Positions 10,000 to 21,389 of a stretch of DNA of 64,000 nt are shown here, piece after piece. The stretch comes from Endomychus coccineus (Eukaryota; Arthropoda; Insecta; Coleoptera; Endomychidae), in the NCBI GenBank assembly GCA_958510875.1, contig OY294069.1, positions 62,001-126,000 on the forward strand, given 5' to 3'. The position numbers were made by a program, and so were the translations under genes. The notes under the pieces were generated by a model. That model had not been told where the DNA came from and ran no database searches. It saw only the letters and a list, made by a program, of their open reading frames with translations. Within the stretch, counting starts at the first letter, position 1. Each line of letters starts with the position of its first letter.

Positions 10000-11480
10000 T
10001 TGCTTTTATATTATACTTTCCCTTTCTTTCCCGCTTTCAAGGAACGTGCGCCTGAATTAACACCAGTGCTCTGCAGGTTGTTTACCCTTTCGTACAAACT
10101 TGATCTTTCCTTCCAGCTGGAAGGCAGTCAAACAAATTACGAAAAAAGGAAAAAATACCCTTTCCAAAATTATAGACCCATTGCACTCTCATCTGTGATC
10201 TCCATAGTGATGGAGATAGCAATCTACATCTAGCTCATCAAATACCTAGAGAGCACCAAAATCGTGAATAACTAGGAATATGGCTTTCGTCAGGATATAT
10301 CAACAGGAGACCTACTTGCCTACGTAACATATGTACGGCAGAAATTTGTTGAAAAACATGAGGAATCTGTAACTGTAACATTAGAAATCTCCAAAGCATT
10401 TAAACGAGACTGGAACCAAAGTCTTCTTGGGAAACTTCCATCATCTAGTTTGCCGCCTCAACTTCGTTGCTTGCTATCGAGTTTTCTCTCAGATCACTCC
10501 ATGTGGAGGCTGACGGAGTATCCTTCGATACAATGGCTATAATATGTCTTGGAACCAACTTTGTTTCCACTCCATATCAACTATCTGCAGAAAGTAACCA
10601 CCTTTCTCGTCCACAGCTTTGCAAATGGTAAAATGCCTACTGCTTTCTCCTGTAAAGCCCCTATACCATTCAATGAAGCCTGAGGAACGGGACAGAAACA
10701 GGTTGACACTATTAATGGAGATTTGATAATGATTTTGAAAGGGGGACAATCTAGTAGTTTTATGCAACCAAAACTCAAGCTTGCGTCTTCTCTGGGAACG
10801 CAGATCACACAATCCTTAATATGATGCAAGTTAAACTATTCCTATGAAGTCTCCCATATCCATGATCGGGATCACCACCGACATCATCCTCTTATGAAAT
10901 GATCATGTGAGGTTTTTCAAAAAATTTGTTTTCAATGCCGTGCCAAGAACTATTTCATCGTAGAAAGGTGAGCGATGTCTCCCATTTCTGTATATATTTC
11001 CATGGTCGGTATCCATCAGAAATCTCGTCTGTTGTTCAACCGCGAGAGATTCCAGATAGGCGAACTTGACGAGCTCAAGCTAGTCTCACCATCATTGTCA
11101 AGCTCTAGACCTGCCGAACTTCTTCCTACTATACATCATTTTTCTATCGAACTGTGAAGTTGTGGAACTCTTCGCCTACTGAGGTCTTTCCCTATGCCTA
11201 TAACCTCCAAATATTCAAGAAAAATTCGAATGCCTATCTCCTCTCCCAACATTCCACCACTGGCTCACACGATGTTCTTCGAACATTATAGGCTTCCCTC
11301 TAGTGTAGTCAAAGCGTATATCAACCATACTTTTATTAAATCGTCTATGTTGTGTACAGCTAATTGATTATTCTTGGTCTAATGATGGACTGTATAATAA
11401 TTACTTATTTAACTCTATTAACAGATATTTCTTTATTTGTTAAGTATAAAAATTCTGATTATAATGTCTATTAGACAAAC
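10000..11480 (+). pseudogene. Jockey-clade LINE reverse transcriptase remnant, copy 1
   Basis: Piecewise translation gives FKERAPELTPVLCRLF (about 10037-10085), NYRPIALSSVISIVME (10170-10215), EYGFRQDISTGDLLAYV (about 10277-10330), ISKAFKRDWNQSLLGKLPS (10385-10445) and a C-terminal tail with LWNS-like and FPYAYNLQIFKK-like words near 11165-11225. These match the palm and C-terminal order of jockey-type ORF2. Stops and frameshifts are frequent, the FADD box is not recognised, and no ORF1 or endonuclease is visible. It is a 5'-truncated, dead copy. Confidence 0.75.
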
Positions 11481-12386
11481 TTACAAACTTAAACTTGTTA
11501 TTATTGTTATAACAACGGGGAACAGCGGAACGGAATCGTTTTAGAAACCAAGGAAAGGTTGATCTCACTATTTGATTGCAACACTCTATATCCATTTCTT
11601 TTCAGATGGATACTTAGGTCACTTGAGATGCTGAAAAATTAATTGTTTCTTTTTAATGGAGTGAAAATGGAATAATTTTTCCCCTATTATTCAAAAAATA
11701 ACAGGCATTCGGAGTATACTAGGAGGTCGGGCAGCAAGTTGCGCATGCCAGAATGGTGAGTGTAAAGTTAAGTCATAGATCCAAAACACTGACAATGTCA
11801 TGCTTTATGTTTTAATCTCTTATGTCGATGTCGTGAGGGTATCCGTTGATCCTACGTCTGTCAGTAAGCTGTGCTAATCTTATCATAATTAAGAAAATGT
11901 GGTATATGCAGATTTATTTTATTGCACTCTAGTGGGTTAGTCAATGCTCTGGAGATAATAGTATTTACTCAGATACATTGTATCACGTTTTTTATGTACT
12001 CTTGGAAATTATTTATAAGTGTTGACACAGGTGGCAGTTTATTTATACTAAACTCTAAAATTTATATTACTTCTACATGGTTCAAGCCTCAGGAACTCCA
12101 CACTCCGGATTCAAAACATAATTATTCCATCATTTTGATTAAATAGCTACTATTTTTCATGTGTGTGTAGTGAACCTGTGTAAAATCAAGCTCACTTCGA
12201 CTTGGCAACACTGCGCGCTTCTAATTTAAAGCTTCTCACACATGTTGTACATGAATAGGAAATCCAATAATGAATACTTCATTATAGAACTTATCACTCT
12301 CTAATTGAATCTAATTTGTTTGTACCAACTATTAATTTGTTGATAACATCCTGATAAGACCATACATTATACGACATAATACATTC
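11481..12386. other. Unassigned AT-rich DNA with one A-family fragment
   Basis: No gene was recognised. Around 11575-11700 there is a diverged piece of the A repeat found several times between 18.6 and 30.4 kb (CTCTATATCCATTTCTTTT, then GATGCTGAAAAATTA). The remainder shows no structure I can name. Confidence 0.45.
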
Positions 12387-12745
12387 TTGCGGAAGAAGGA
12401 TTCGGCCTCTCTGTACAACGACGAAACGTTCAGTGTGCATTACTGAAGATGTGAGCTTTCATTTGATATCATACACAATAGGACACAAACAAGATAGCAT
12501 ACTTAAGAAAAATAAAAAGACATTTAAAAAAAAATTCAATTATTCCATTCAGCCTCTCTGTGCAATGATCAACATTCAGTGTACATTCCTGATGATGTTA
12601 GCTTCAATCTGATACAATACACAATATGGCACAAACGAGATAGAATACTTCCAGTGTACATTTCCGAAGATGTGATCTTTCATTTGCTACTCTACGCAAT
12701 ACGGCACAAACAAGATAACATTCTTAGAAAAAATAGAAACTGACT
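12387..12745. repeat. Three diverged tandem units, ~110-150 bp each
   Basis: Three units share TTCAGTGT, then a GATGTTAGCTT- or GATGTGAGCTT-like word, then ATACACAATA and GGCACAAAC(A/G)AGATA. They start near 12400, 12550 and 12645. No coding content is seen. Confidence 0.65.
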
Positions 12746-12780
12746 TCTCATGTATTATTGTAGTGTTCATTTGAAACATC

Positions 12781-13085
12781 GAGGGTTTGAGTGCGTGTAT
12801 CCTACGAGCGTAAAATCAGATTTTAAAGATGTGCGGGGTTGCGTCTAGGCTCTTATTTTGTATTTAGGAAAGACTTTTTCAATTTTTTTATCTCCCAACA
12901 AAATGTTCACACGTAAAAACTCTCAAGAATAAAATTGTAGTTATAATATGAACAAAATGATTCATCAGCCGACTTTGTAGTGTTATCAACACTCAAAAAG
13001 GCGGGTAAGCAGTCAAAATCTAACTCTATTCTAATCTAACATTTTTGCCGTTTCGTAATTTGGCTAACGACAAATTGACAGCGCA
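12781..13085. repeat. R block of the Q-R dispersed repeat, copy 1
   Basis: The block runs from TTGAAACATCGAGGGTTTG to CGACAAATTGACAGCGCA and recurs with high similarity at about 13925-14215. A more diverged copy is at about 24475-24810. No protein was recognised in it. Here it ends exactly where the endonuclease part of the second jockey-like LINE begins. Confidence 0.75.
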
Positions 13086-13490
13086 AAAATGTACCATTGG
13101 AAGCGTTTACCATTCACCAAATGCAAGTAATTCAGTATTTGTTGAAAAAATGGAAGAGATATCAGAAACCTATTTCCACAATAGAAAAACTGTCTTGGTA
13201 GGTAAAATAAATATTGACTTTAAAAATATTAATAATTTCTATACGAAGAAAATTCACCACTTGTTTAACATGTATGATGTGGATCAAATGGTTGAAGAGT
13301 ATACTCGTATCACAAATTTCATTAATACTCTTAATTGATTATGTTATGAAAAATTGTGATAATGTTACCAAAGTTAATGATAGTTCTAAAATTTCTGATC
13401 ACTACCATTTCCATTAGTATATTTAATACAAAGCCGAATGCTACTGAGAGAATTCAAGAAGTTAGAAATTTGTGCAAAGAAAATATTTAG
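13086..13490 (+). pseudogene. Jockey-like LINE, endonuclease domain fragment
   Basis: The frame reads TIGSVYHSPNASNSVF, then KTVLVGKINIDF, then IDYVMKNC and KISDHYHFH. This is the C-terminal half of an APE-type endonuclease of a non-LTR retrotransposon. The expected GDFNID box reads GKINID, so a likely catalytic or metal-binding aspartate is lost, and the SDH motif is present near 13400. The fragment is then interrupted by Q-R repeats, and the RT part of what is probably the same element resumes near 14450. Confidence 0.75.
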
Positions 13491-13524
13491 TTCATCAATA
13501 TGGACCTCTTGTCTTATAATTGGT

Positions 13525-14260
13525 TAGTTTGTGTAACAGCTGACTATCGCGACTCTCAGATTGAAGGAAAACGCCTCGCTACAACTTTGCGATAATTCAT
13601 TTAATGAACAAGGCGATTACGTAGATGGCTATGTGTAAATCCTGAAATACCGCGCACCGGCTAGTTTGTGTAACAGCTGACTATCGCGACTCTCAGATTG
13701 AAGGAAAACACCTCGCTACAACTTTGCGATAATTCATTTACAGTACCTAAAATAAAGTAAAAATTGCAAAAGTCTGCCATCAATGAAACTTTTCGAGGTT
13801 TTAAGATTTAACTTGTCTTTATTTGTTGGAATTTCATTATATTCCAAATGTACAACTATACAGTGCAGAAAAATTGCAGAAATTATTTTTTCTGTTTAAT
13901 TTTTCTGCAGTGTATGTATTATTGTGTTCATTTGAAACATCGAGGGTTTGAGTGCATGTATCCTACGAGCGTAAAATCAGATTTTCAAGATTTGCTGGGT
14001 TGCGTCAAGGCTTTTATTTTGTATTAAGGGACGGCTTTTTCAATTTTTTTATCTCCCAACAAAATGTTCACACGTAAAAACTGTCAAGAGTAAAATTGTA
14101 GTTATAATATAAACAAAATGATTCATCAGCCGACTTTGTAGTGTTTTCAACACTCTAATTTAATCTAATATTTTTGGCGTTTCGTAATTTGGCTAACCAC
14201 AAATTGACAGCGCATTTAATTGCTTATCGTGAATTATGTTTCTTCTTATTTTTCGTATTA
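13525..14260. repeat. Q-R dispersed repeat with duplicated Q block
   Basis: The Q block (TAGTTTGTGTAACAGCTGAC to CGATAATTCATTTA) occurs twice in direct order, at about 13525-13605 and 13661-13741. It is followed by the R block at about 13925-14215. The same Q-then-R order is found at 24270-24830, and a Q block alone at 35630-35870. The unit seems to lie inside the jockey-like LINE, between its endonuclease and RT parts. Confidence 0.75.
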
Positions 14261-15519
14261 TGTAATCAATTTCCAATGTGATTGACTTCTTTGGAAACCT
14301 TTCCAACAACTGTTCGGATCTCTCCTTGAAATATTACAATTTATAAAAAGACTATATTCAACTATACTTTTATAATATCCTCTATATCCATTTTTTTGAA
14401 GATACATTAGAACAATTTCATGATCATATATAGCAACACCGAAATTGATAGAAGAATGTATGTATGTTGAAAACTTAGAACCAAGAAGGCAGGAATCAGA
14501 TTAAATATCGCTCTCTTCACCCTCCAGTTAAATCTTTGCCTAGTTAACAAAATGAGGAAAAATGGCAAGTATATAAAGTAAGTCGAAGTCAGTATGTTAT
14601 GCTCGAAGCTAAAATATCAGAATACTTTGAACAGAAAATTGACTCGAATAACGGTAATTCAAAGCAAATGTAGAAAACTCTGACATCGATTGTTAAACCC
14701 TAATAACCCTTAAAATTTCAGCAAAATTGAATTTTCCGAAAATGGTAAAACCAGAATAAATAGATCTGAAATAGACATAACAAACAACTTCAATATGTTT
14801 TTTGTAAACAGCATCCAAGATATTGCTGATAAAATAATTGCAGAGGAACAATAGTCACAGGAAAACGTCATACGAATGAATTGCACATTAAATTGTTCAA
14901 AAATTTACTTACAGTGAACTGCGTGACATTATATTCTCTTTGGACAACAAAAAGAATCAATCTGAAATTCTTAATGCAAGATTCTTGAAAGAAACCTTCG
15001 AAAGCCTTGTACATGTTTTATATTACATTTTATTAACACTTCTCTTGAATATGGAAAATAGCACCATTACACCAATACCGAAAATTGCAATTAACATAAA
15101 TGCAAATAATTTTAGACCCATAAATACATTACAACCTCTTGAGAAAGTGATAAAATTGCCAGCTCATACACAGCTGATAAACTATTTGAATAGTAATAAT
15201 ATCCTTCGTGAGCATCAATCAGGATTTAGGAAGAGTTATTCATGTGAAACTGCTCTCCAATATACTTATCAAATTGGACAAACACTAGATGAAAACGAAT
15301 ATGTTATTGCTACGTTTACGTTTCTAGATCTGAAACGTGCATTTGAAACAATTGATAGACATTTTATTACGTAAACTGAGGTATTATGGAGTTGCTGGCA
15401 CTGTTTATGATTGGATGAAAAATTATCTCTGAATAATCGAAGTTGGCTCAAGTTATTCCAATCAATTAAGTAATAATTTGGAATATCTCAAGGCATAGTT
15501 TTGGGGCCCCTTCTGTTTA
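14261..15519 (+). pseudogene. Jockey-like LINE, RT N-terminal half
   Basis: From about 14450 scattered ORF2 segments are readable. The best part (14940-15374) has SLDNKKN, ITPIPKIAININANNFRPI (RT box), LREHQSGFRKSYSCETAL and LDLKRAFETIDR (the catalytic box-A aspartate is in FLDLKRAF). Near 15485 comes GISQGIVLGPLLFIF in another frame. Stops and frameshifts show it is inactive. The frame is cut at 15519 by a Helitron and resumes at 16418 with the second half of the palm. Confidence 0.8.
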
Positions 15520-16417
15520 TCTTTATATATATAATTCTACTGTACGTGTGTATGTAATTGAACTCCCCCTAAACGGCTGGACCAATTTGAATGAATTTTT
15601 TTGTATGCGTTTGGGTGGCGCCCTGGATGGTTTAGATTCACAAATCAGCCCGATAGATGGCGCTGCAGTCGGTATCTAGGTTATTTATCTATATAGCTGG
15701 ACCGATTTGAATCAATTTTTTTTTATGCGTTTGGGTGGCATGGCGCCCTGGATGGTTTAGATTCACAAATCAGTCCGGCAGATGGCGCTGCAGTCGGTAT
15801 CTAGGTTATTTATCTATATAGCTGGAGCGATTTGAATGATTTTTTGTATGCGTTTGGGTGGCGCCCTGGATGGTTTATATTCACAAATCAGCCCGGCAGA
15901 TGGCGCTGAAGTCGGTATCTAGGTTATTTATCTATACTGCAACTAAACTCCTGGATCGACTTCAATGAATTTTTGTGTATGCATTCAATCATTCATTCAT
16001 CCATTCATTCATTCATTCATTTCATTCATTTTGTGTATGTATTCATTCAATGCATTTAATTTTTTTGTACGCTGTGTTTTGATATTATATGTATCGCATT
16101 TAAGTAAACATTGAGCGTATTATATTCAGATTTAAGTTACGTGCATAGGATTTCATTTATTTTTCGACATTTTAATTTGAGTGTATTATATCAAGTGTGT
16201 TTCGTTATTTTGACATTTTAATTTTTTTTACAGTGTCTTTTGATATTTCAGGTGTCGCATTTCAGTGAATATTAAGTGTATTATGTTCACATATAAGTTA
16301 CGTACATAAAACAATGCCATGTCTTCGTGTACGAGGAGGAAATATTGGTCAACAGACTCGGAATTCACAATTAGTCCAGAACCGTTGTGCAGAACCAACG
16401 TCTGTCGGGTCCGCTAG
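15520..16417 (+). mobile_element. Non-autonomous Helitron-like element inside LINE RT
   Basis: The element starts with TCTTTATATATATAATTC after an A and ends with CGTCTGTCGGGTCCGCTAG before a T, matching the Helitron rule of a 5' TC end, a 3' CTRR end and insertion between A and T. No target duplication is expected. Inside are about three direct repeats of some 120-130 bp (15585-15940) built around GCGTTTGGGTGGCGCCCTGG and AGATGGCGCTG, then a CATT microsatellite, and a short reading frame near the 3' end (MPCLRVRGGNIGQQTR). No Rep/helicase is present. Removing it restores the order of the LINE RT motifs (GPLLF, then FADDT). Confidence 0.85.
15981..16030. repeat. CATT/ATTC microsatellite
   Basis: An imperfect run of CATT units lies inside the Helitron-like element. 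Confidence 0.85.
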
Positions 16418-16950
16418 TTTCTTAATATAAACAATATTCATCTAATTGCAAGGAATTGATCCATTAACACATTTGCCGATGATACATTGGTGTATTGTAC
16501 AAATCAGTTTAGACCAAGCAATATTAGAAATTAACAACACATTAGGCAATATTGAAAGATATCTGCAGACGAATATACTTAAATTAAATGTAGCTAAAGC
16601 CAAATCAATGATTGTTACAGCTAAATATAAATACAATACTATACTTGTGAATTCGATTGATATAGCGACTGAAAATACATCTTTGGAGATTGTAGAAGAA
16701 TTCAAGTACTTGGAATTCATGATAGTTTTTTAATTAACATTAACTAGTCATGAAGAATATGTCATTAAAAATTTTCTAAAAAAATTAGCTGTTTTTCAAG
16801 AATTGCAAAGCGCTGTCCATGTTTGCCAGAGTAACAATTTACAATTACATTATAAAACCTGACTTGACTATTATTTACCTATTGAACCACAACCGAATTT
16901 CCCAACAAAAAATAGCAAAAGCTTCAAAATAAAGAAATGAGAATAAGGAG
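16418..16950 (+). pseudogene. Jockey-like LINE, RT C-terminal half
   Basis: Just after the Helitron the frame shows NINNIHLI, and then TFADDTLVYCTNQF (about 16465-16508), which carries the catalytic FADD box. It continues with EINNTLGNIERYLQTNILKL and VEEFKYLEFMI (to 16733), as expected for palm and thumb. A degraded stretch ends in LQNKEMRI (about 16925), a common jockey word, where a MITE interrupts it. Two frames must be joined, so the gene is broken. Confidence 0.8.
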
Positions 16951-17452
16951 GTTCGGTAGTGTTAGCGGGGGGAAATATAAGAAGATCAAACGTAGGGCGA
17001 GAGCGGAAGTATAGCAACTCTATAAATATTGCCGACTAGAGTTGTATACATAAACACATGTAAAAATAATAATCGTATAGTTGTCGTAGACTTTTCGTGT
17101 TTTTAAAAGTTAATTACAATTAATAAACTTTATAAAATAAAAATTCGAAGCTATTTTTTCATATAAATAATTAGTGGGACTCGCTCAAACTTGTACAGAA
17201 TATTATCGTGATAATGTTATTCCATTTAAAAAAATAATTTTCATCAAGAATTTTTTCTTCAATTGAAGATTTAACCACGTCCCCATAAGCTTTCATGGTA
17301 AAATGTTATTTTTGACTCGATATATTTAAATTTAAAAAACGGTGTAGTGAAACCCTCCAAAAAATTAGACGTATTTATCGTTACTCTCAACGGTCTGTGA
17401 AAATTTCAAAAAATGTTATCATAAAAAAACTATCTCTACCGAACCGCCTTAA
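16951..17452. mobile_element. ~500-bp MITE with TIRs and TA flanks
   Basis: The left end, TAAGGAGGTTCGGTAGTG, and the reverse complement of the right end, TTAAGGCGGTTCGGTAGAG, form a terminal inverted repeat of about 19 bp flanked by TA. It is inserted in the thumb or C-terminal coding region of the jockey-like LINE. No transposase is encoded. The TA target suggests a Tc1/mariner-like family, but that is inference. Confidence 0.75.
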
Positions 17453-18060
17453 TACTGAAATGTAATAGATGTACTCAAATTAAACTGATGTTAGATACAC
17501 TGCAATGGTTTTCAGTTAGTACTCGTTTATTTTACATGAGTATGACATTCATTTATAAATTAAATAAAGGCCTATACTTCCTTCCTATTTCAAACAATTC
17601 TTAATAAGAAATGAGGAAATTCATAACTATGGCACAAGAATGAGGACTGTAATCACAGAACACATTCTAGTAGGAGATGAGATCCTTATTTTTCAAAGGG
17701 CTAAATGAATTCAATAAGCTACCTATTAATAGAAAATCATCAGTATCTTTAGCTTCTTTCAAATCATCAATATCGAAGTATGTTAAAACTCTATAATTGT
17801 TGGACGTTTGGGTATTGTATTGGAGTGTTTATAACATCTTTGTGAAAAAATATTATTTAAATATTTTTTTCTAGCTTATATTATCCGCAATCTATATTAT
17901 TAGATATCTGTAGACTATGTCAATTCTTAGTATTATTGTTTTAGGTTTCTAAGTCTCTGCTTTGTATAATTACTATGATTTGTTTGTGATATTTTTGTAT
18001 TCATATTCATATTTCATATTTTTATTTTAATAGAATCAATAATTATAAAAAAATAGAAAA
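17453..18060 (+). pseudogene. Jockey-like LINE, C-terminal tail
   Basis: After the MITE the translation continues with LDTLQWFSVSTRLFYMSMTF and IYKLNKGL (about 17490-17575), then FFKGLNEFNKLPINRKS (about 17690-17750). This is the usual C-terminal region of jockey-type ORF2. It is AT-rich, frameshifted and ends in an A-rich stretch near 18060, which may be the 3' end. Confidence 0.7.
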
Positions 18061-18619
18061 ATGTACATTCTAGTAATAAACGATGTTACAATAGTATATA
18101 GTACACATAACTTTTTGAAATATACCCTTCAATATTTTCATTAACCAAATGTGAGTAGCCACTATTCAAATTATTCTTTGTGCATTTAAGAAAGATCTAC
18201 AATCTAATTGCAAATCAAAGTTTAATATTGTTGAGGAACTAATATTGTTGTGATGAACTAAAAATGCTGAACTGAATGTAGGTATGTGATATTCAATAGT
18301 AAGTAATGGGGATTCAGCCTTTTCAGATGATATTATTTATCAAGTATTCCAATATAAAAATTCCTGTTTCACCTACACTCATGTCAAGATTAGAATGATT
18401 TTGAATAAACAGGGATACATTTTTGTTCTTTCATTTATAGTTTCTAGCGATTGAATGGCATATTACAGATAATATGAAATTATACAAGTAATTGGTTCTT
18501 TTGCATCGTTTTCACAAATGATAGCAGTGACAATAAACAATAAAATATCTGAAAAATTATTGCTGAATATTGGTAGTGGACATATAACTTTGCTTTTATA
18601 ATTATTATTTCCTTTCTGG
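18061..18619. other. Unassigned AT-rich DNA
   Basis: No gene was recognised. Parts (about 18100-18490) resemble stretches at 26750-27050 and 30050-30240, such as TTTCCAGTTTCACCTA and CTGAATGGCATATTGCA variants, so it belongs to the duplicated A-repeat landscape. Confidence 0.5.
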
Positions 18620-19060
18620 AGCTAATATCAACCATACTCTTATAATAACCTCTATATCCATTTATTTTATAGACGTATAGATAGGTAACTTTGAAACATG
18701 CTGAAAAATTATTTTTCTCCGTTTAAAAAATTGGTAATTTTGAAAATGTTGCATCAATGCAATGTAAATAATCGAAATAACAGTATCTTGAGAAACCATA
18801 AATATAACATAATGACAGTACATTTTTTATCAGGCTGCCTGCTAGCTAGTGTGCTACAATATTTGGCCTGATGTGGAAATAGAATAAGTTTTCACTGCAT
18901 TGGTATTTAAGAGTATATTAATTCTATGACAAAACAAAGCTTTCTGCCATAACAATGTGTATGCTACTTCAAAAGTTAAAACAATAAACTCTACATACCC
19001 AAAGTCAGCTTCTCAAAACATTGGAATCCACAAGAGCAGCCTAGATCTGAAAAATTTACA
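18620..19060. repeat. A-family repeat with truncated F-box-like exon
   Basis: This resembles the units at about 27130, 28727 and 30298: a GGAGCTAATATCAACCATAC start, CTCTATATCCATTTATTTTA, a GTTGCATCAATGCAAT word, then a CATACCCAAAGTCAGCTTC block. Only the donor-side end of the F-box-like exon is present near 18996-19020 (minus strand). Confidence 0.6.
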
Positions 19061-19246
19061 ATTTACTATTAGATAAAACAATGAACTTTACATACCTAAG
19101 CAAAATCAGCTTTCTTTATAATTTTCCCCAAATAGTTGTATTCAACAGTATCGAATCATTATAATTCAGAAATTTTATCATATAATATTTGTTGAGGACA
19201 TAAATAGACTAGTAGATAATTAATATTAAAATTTATATTAAAATTT
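19061..19246. other. Unassigned AT-rich DNA
   Basis: A short stretch between the A-family repeat and the candidate LTR. Nothing was recognised. Confidence 0.4.
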
Positions 19247-19765
19247 AGTTAGGTGTAAGGAATAATAAATATTTTCAGAATGGATGTTTATTTGCCTAAT
19301 ACCTAATATGCACAGTGTTGTTGACCTGGGTTTTAATGGTTATAAGAGGATTGTTATTTGGTTCAATAATTTGTGTGTTGTGTAAGACCCTCTATATTGA
19401 TATGAATTATCTCACAAGAATCTAGTGTCACTACGAAGAAGTAATGGTATTTCTAAGTCAGGGTTTCTTGAACAAATATCATAAGATTTAGTGATCCAAT
19501 AAGGAATCTTCCTTCGTCTTTCGTCGACATCAATTAGCTTACAATAACAAAGCGTCACTACCAAGATTTATCTCCGAGAACGTGATGGCTCACACTTCAG
19601 ACTATTAAACATTCAAACTATTAAAACCAATGTCTTATACTTTTCACGGGCAGTCAGATAGAAATCTTCGTACTTAAATGTAATAACCTAATAACTAATT
19701 GTACTATCAAGAATTTGAAATAAAGAAGTTTTTAAAAAGTGTCTTTGTGATTCCAAAAAGTTAAT
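19247..19765 (+). repeat. Candidate left LTR of a Ty3/mdg4-type element
   Basis: The right boundary is fixed by the primer-binding site at 19766. The proposed left boundary is AGTTAGGTG at 19247, because errantivirus LTRs often begin with AGT. An AATAAA polyadenylation signal lies at 19719-19724, about 40 bp before the boundary, as expected for R/U5. I did not find a second copy of this LTR in the window, so the left end and length (about 519 bp) are inferred. Confidence 0.55.
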
Positions 19766-19779
19766 TGGCGCAGTCGGTA
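19766..19779 (+). promoter_or_regulatory. Primer-binding site, tRNA-Ser type
   Basis: TGGCGCAGTCGGTA follows the LTR end directly. From family knowledge this is the site complementary to tRNA-Ser used by 17.6/297-type errantiviruses. It would prime minus-strand DNA synthesis. Confidence 0.8.
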
Positions 19780-20090
19780 TAGGATAGCCGGGATTATTTT
19801 GTATCGCACAAATAATATTCGTATCTACGATTAATTGGCTATCGAACTTTAGTGATCAGTTCCCAGGAAGTTGAAAACAGAGCGACTCTTTGAAAATCAA
19901 GAAATCCAGTCTATCGCAGACCTGTGGAAAGTTCCTCCGAACAAAATCACGAGGACCGGAACTTCATTGTCCGTTCCTGCAAGGAAGAAGTTTTTGAAGA
20001 AGACATACATCGCGGACCCATCTACAATTCCTTATATTGGTTAAAGAAAGGATGAACAAAGTCACACTTTGGCTTATGTGAGTACAATAA

Positions 20091-21389
20091 ATGTCATTTG
20101 AACTTGAATCACTTCTTGATAATTTAAATAATTTAACAATATCGTCTTTAACTGACTCAGACATTGAAAATCCTGCTAATAATTATCCTCCAAGAAATAA
20201 CATTCAATTACGCTTGAATAAATATAAACATAATACAGAAAATCTAGTTCAAATGGCTCAATTTAAGCCTGAATATTTGAATTGTGTACCACAATTCGAT
20301 GGAAACCCCAATGAATTAAATAAATTTATGAAAGTTTGTGATAATATTATAAACGAATTTTATGATACTGCACATCCCACAAGTTTTCAAAATACATACT
20401 TATTAAACTCTCTTATGAACAAATTAACAGGAAATGCAAAGCTAGTAGCTAATATTCAAAGTGTTAACACTTGGCCCGAGCTAAAAGATACTTTATATAG
20501 AAACTTTGCAGATCGTAGAGATGAAGCTTGTTTAAACAGAGATCTAGTTCTTTTAAGACAATTACCCAATGAGAAACCTCAAGCATTTTTCGACCGATGT
20601 TTACAAATTCAAAATCTGCCATGTTCATATATAGACATTCACGAAATTACAAACGAAGCAAAGGTATTAAAACGAAGCCTTTATGACAAATTAACTCTAA
20701 AAACGTTTCTGTCTGGCCTAAGAGAACCTTTAGGTACAACGATTCGTTGCATGCGCCCAGGTACTTTGAATGAGGCCCTACAATTCATAATAGAAGAGGA
20801 AAATATTCATTATTTTCAAGGAGTAACAAATAAATCTTACATTAATCAAACTCCTAATCAAATCAGACCTAGCATTCAAAATCATAGACCAATACAGACT
20901 TTTTCTAAAACACCATTTAATTATCAAATGGTTAATCAATCTCGTTATCCCAATCAAATAACTACTAATCAACCTTCAATGTCTAATTTTAATCAAAGAA
21001 ATAACTTCCCATCTCAACCAATACCGTATCAACCAAGAATGAATAATCCTCCGCAGAGATATTTTACAAACTCGCAAGTATTTAAACAAGCACCTCAAAA
21101 CCAAAACGTATTTAGACGGAACCAAAACAAACCCTTCAATAACCCAATTCCGATGAGCGTATCAACCAGACAAACAGGTATTCCCAACCAACAAAGACCT
21201 TTACCGCAACCGCAATCCTTGCACAAAAATTTTATTTCGGAAGAGCTATTTAATACCGAAGTAACTGAACCGGAAGAAATAATTCCATACAGTGAGAACG
21301 CTACTCGAAATTTCGATGAACGTTACGATGATTATCAAAGTGAAGACCCTATTTCAGAAAATAATTGCAATGATATGTTATTCAAATAA
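20091..21389 (+). CDS. gag: Gag-like protein of an errantivirus-type LTR element
   Basis: This intact frame of 432 codons starts at an ATG 312 bp after the primer-binding site. Residues about 60-250 form an all-alpha capsid-like region with words typical of insect Ty3/mdg4 Gag: VPQFDGNPNELNKFMKVC, then WPELKDTLYRNFADRRD, LRQLPNEKPQAFFDRC and LKTFLSGLREPLGTTIR. The rest (about 250-380) is rich in N, Q, P and R, which suits nucleic-acid binding, and no CCHC zinc knuckle is present, as is usual for errantivirus Gag. Gag would assemble the particle in the cytoplasm. There is no protease, RT or integrase after it, so the element is not autonomous. An intact gag amid broken elements suggests a young deletion derivative or a retained gag; the sequence cannot separate these. 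Confidence 0.85.
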   Translation: MSFELESLLDNLNNLTISSLTDSDIENPANNYPPRNNIQLRLNKYKHNTENLVQMAQFKPEYLNCVPQFDGNPNELNKFMKVCDNIINEFYDTAHPTSFQNTYLLNSLMNKLTGNAKLVANIQSVNTWPELKDTLYRNFADRRDEACLNRDLVLLRQLPNEKPQAFFDRCLQIQNLPCSYIDIHEITNEAKVLKRSLYDKLTLKTFLSGLREPLGTTIRCMRPGTLNEALQFIIEEENIHYFQGVTNKSYINQTPNQIRPSIQNHRPIQTFSKTPFNYQMVNQSRYPNQITTNQPSMSNFNQRNNFPSQPIPYQPRMNNPPQRYFTNSQVFKQAPQNQNVFRRNQNKPFNNPIPMSVSTRQTGIPNQQRPLPQPQSLHKNFISEELFNTEVTEPEEIIPYSENATRNFDERYDDYQSEDPISENNCNDMLFK

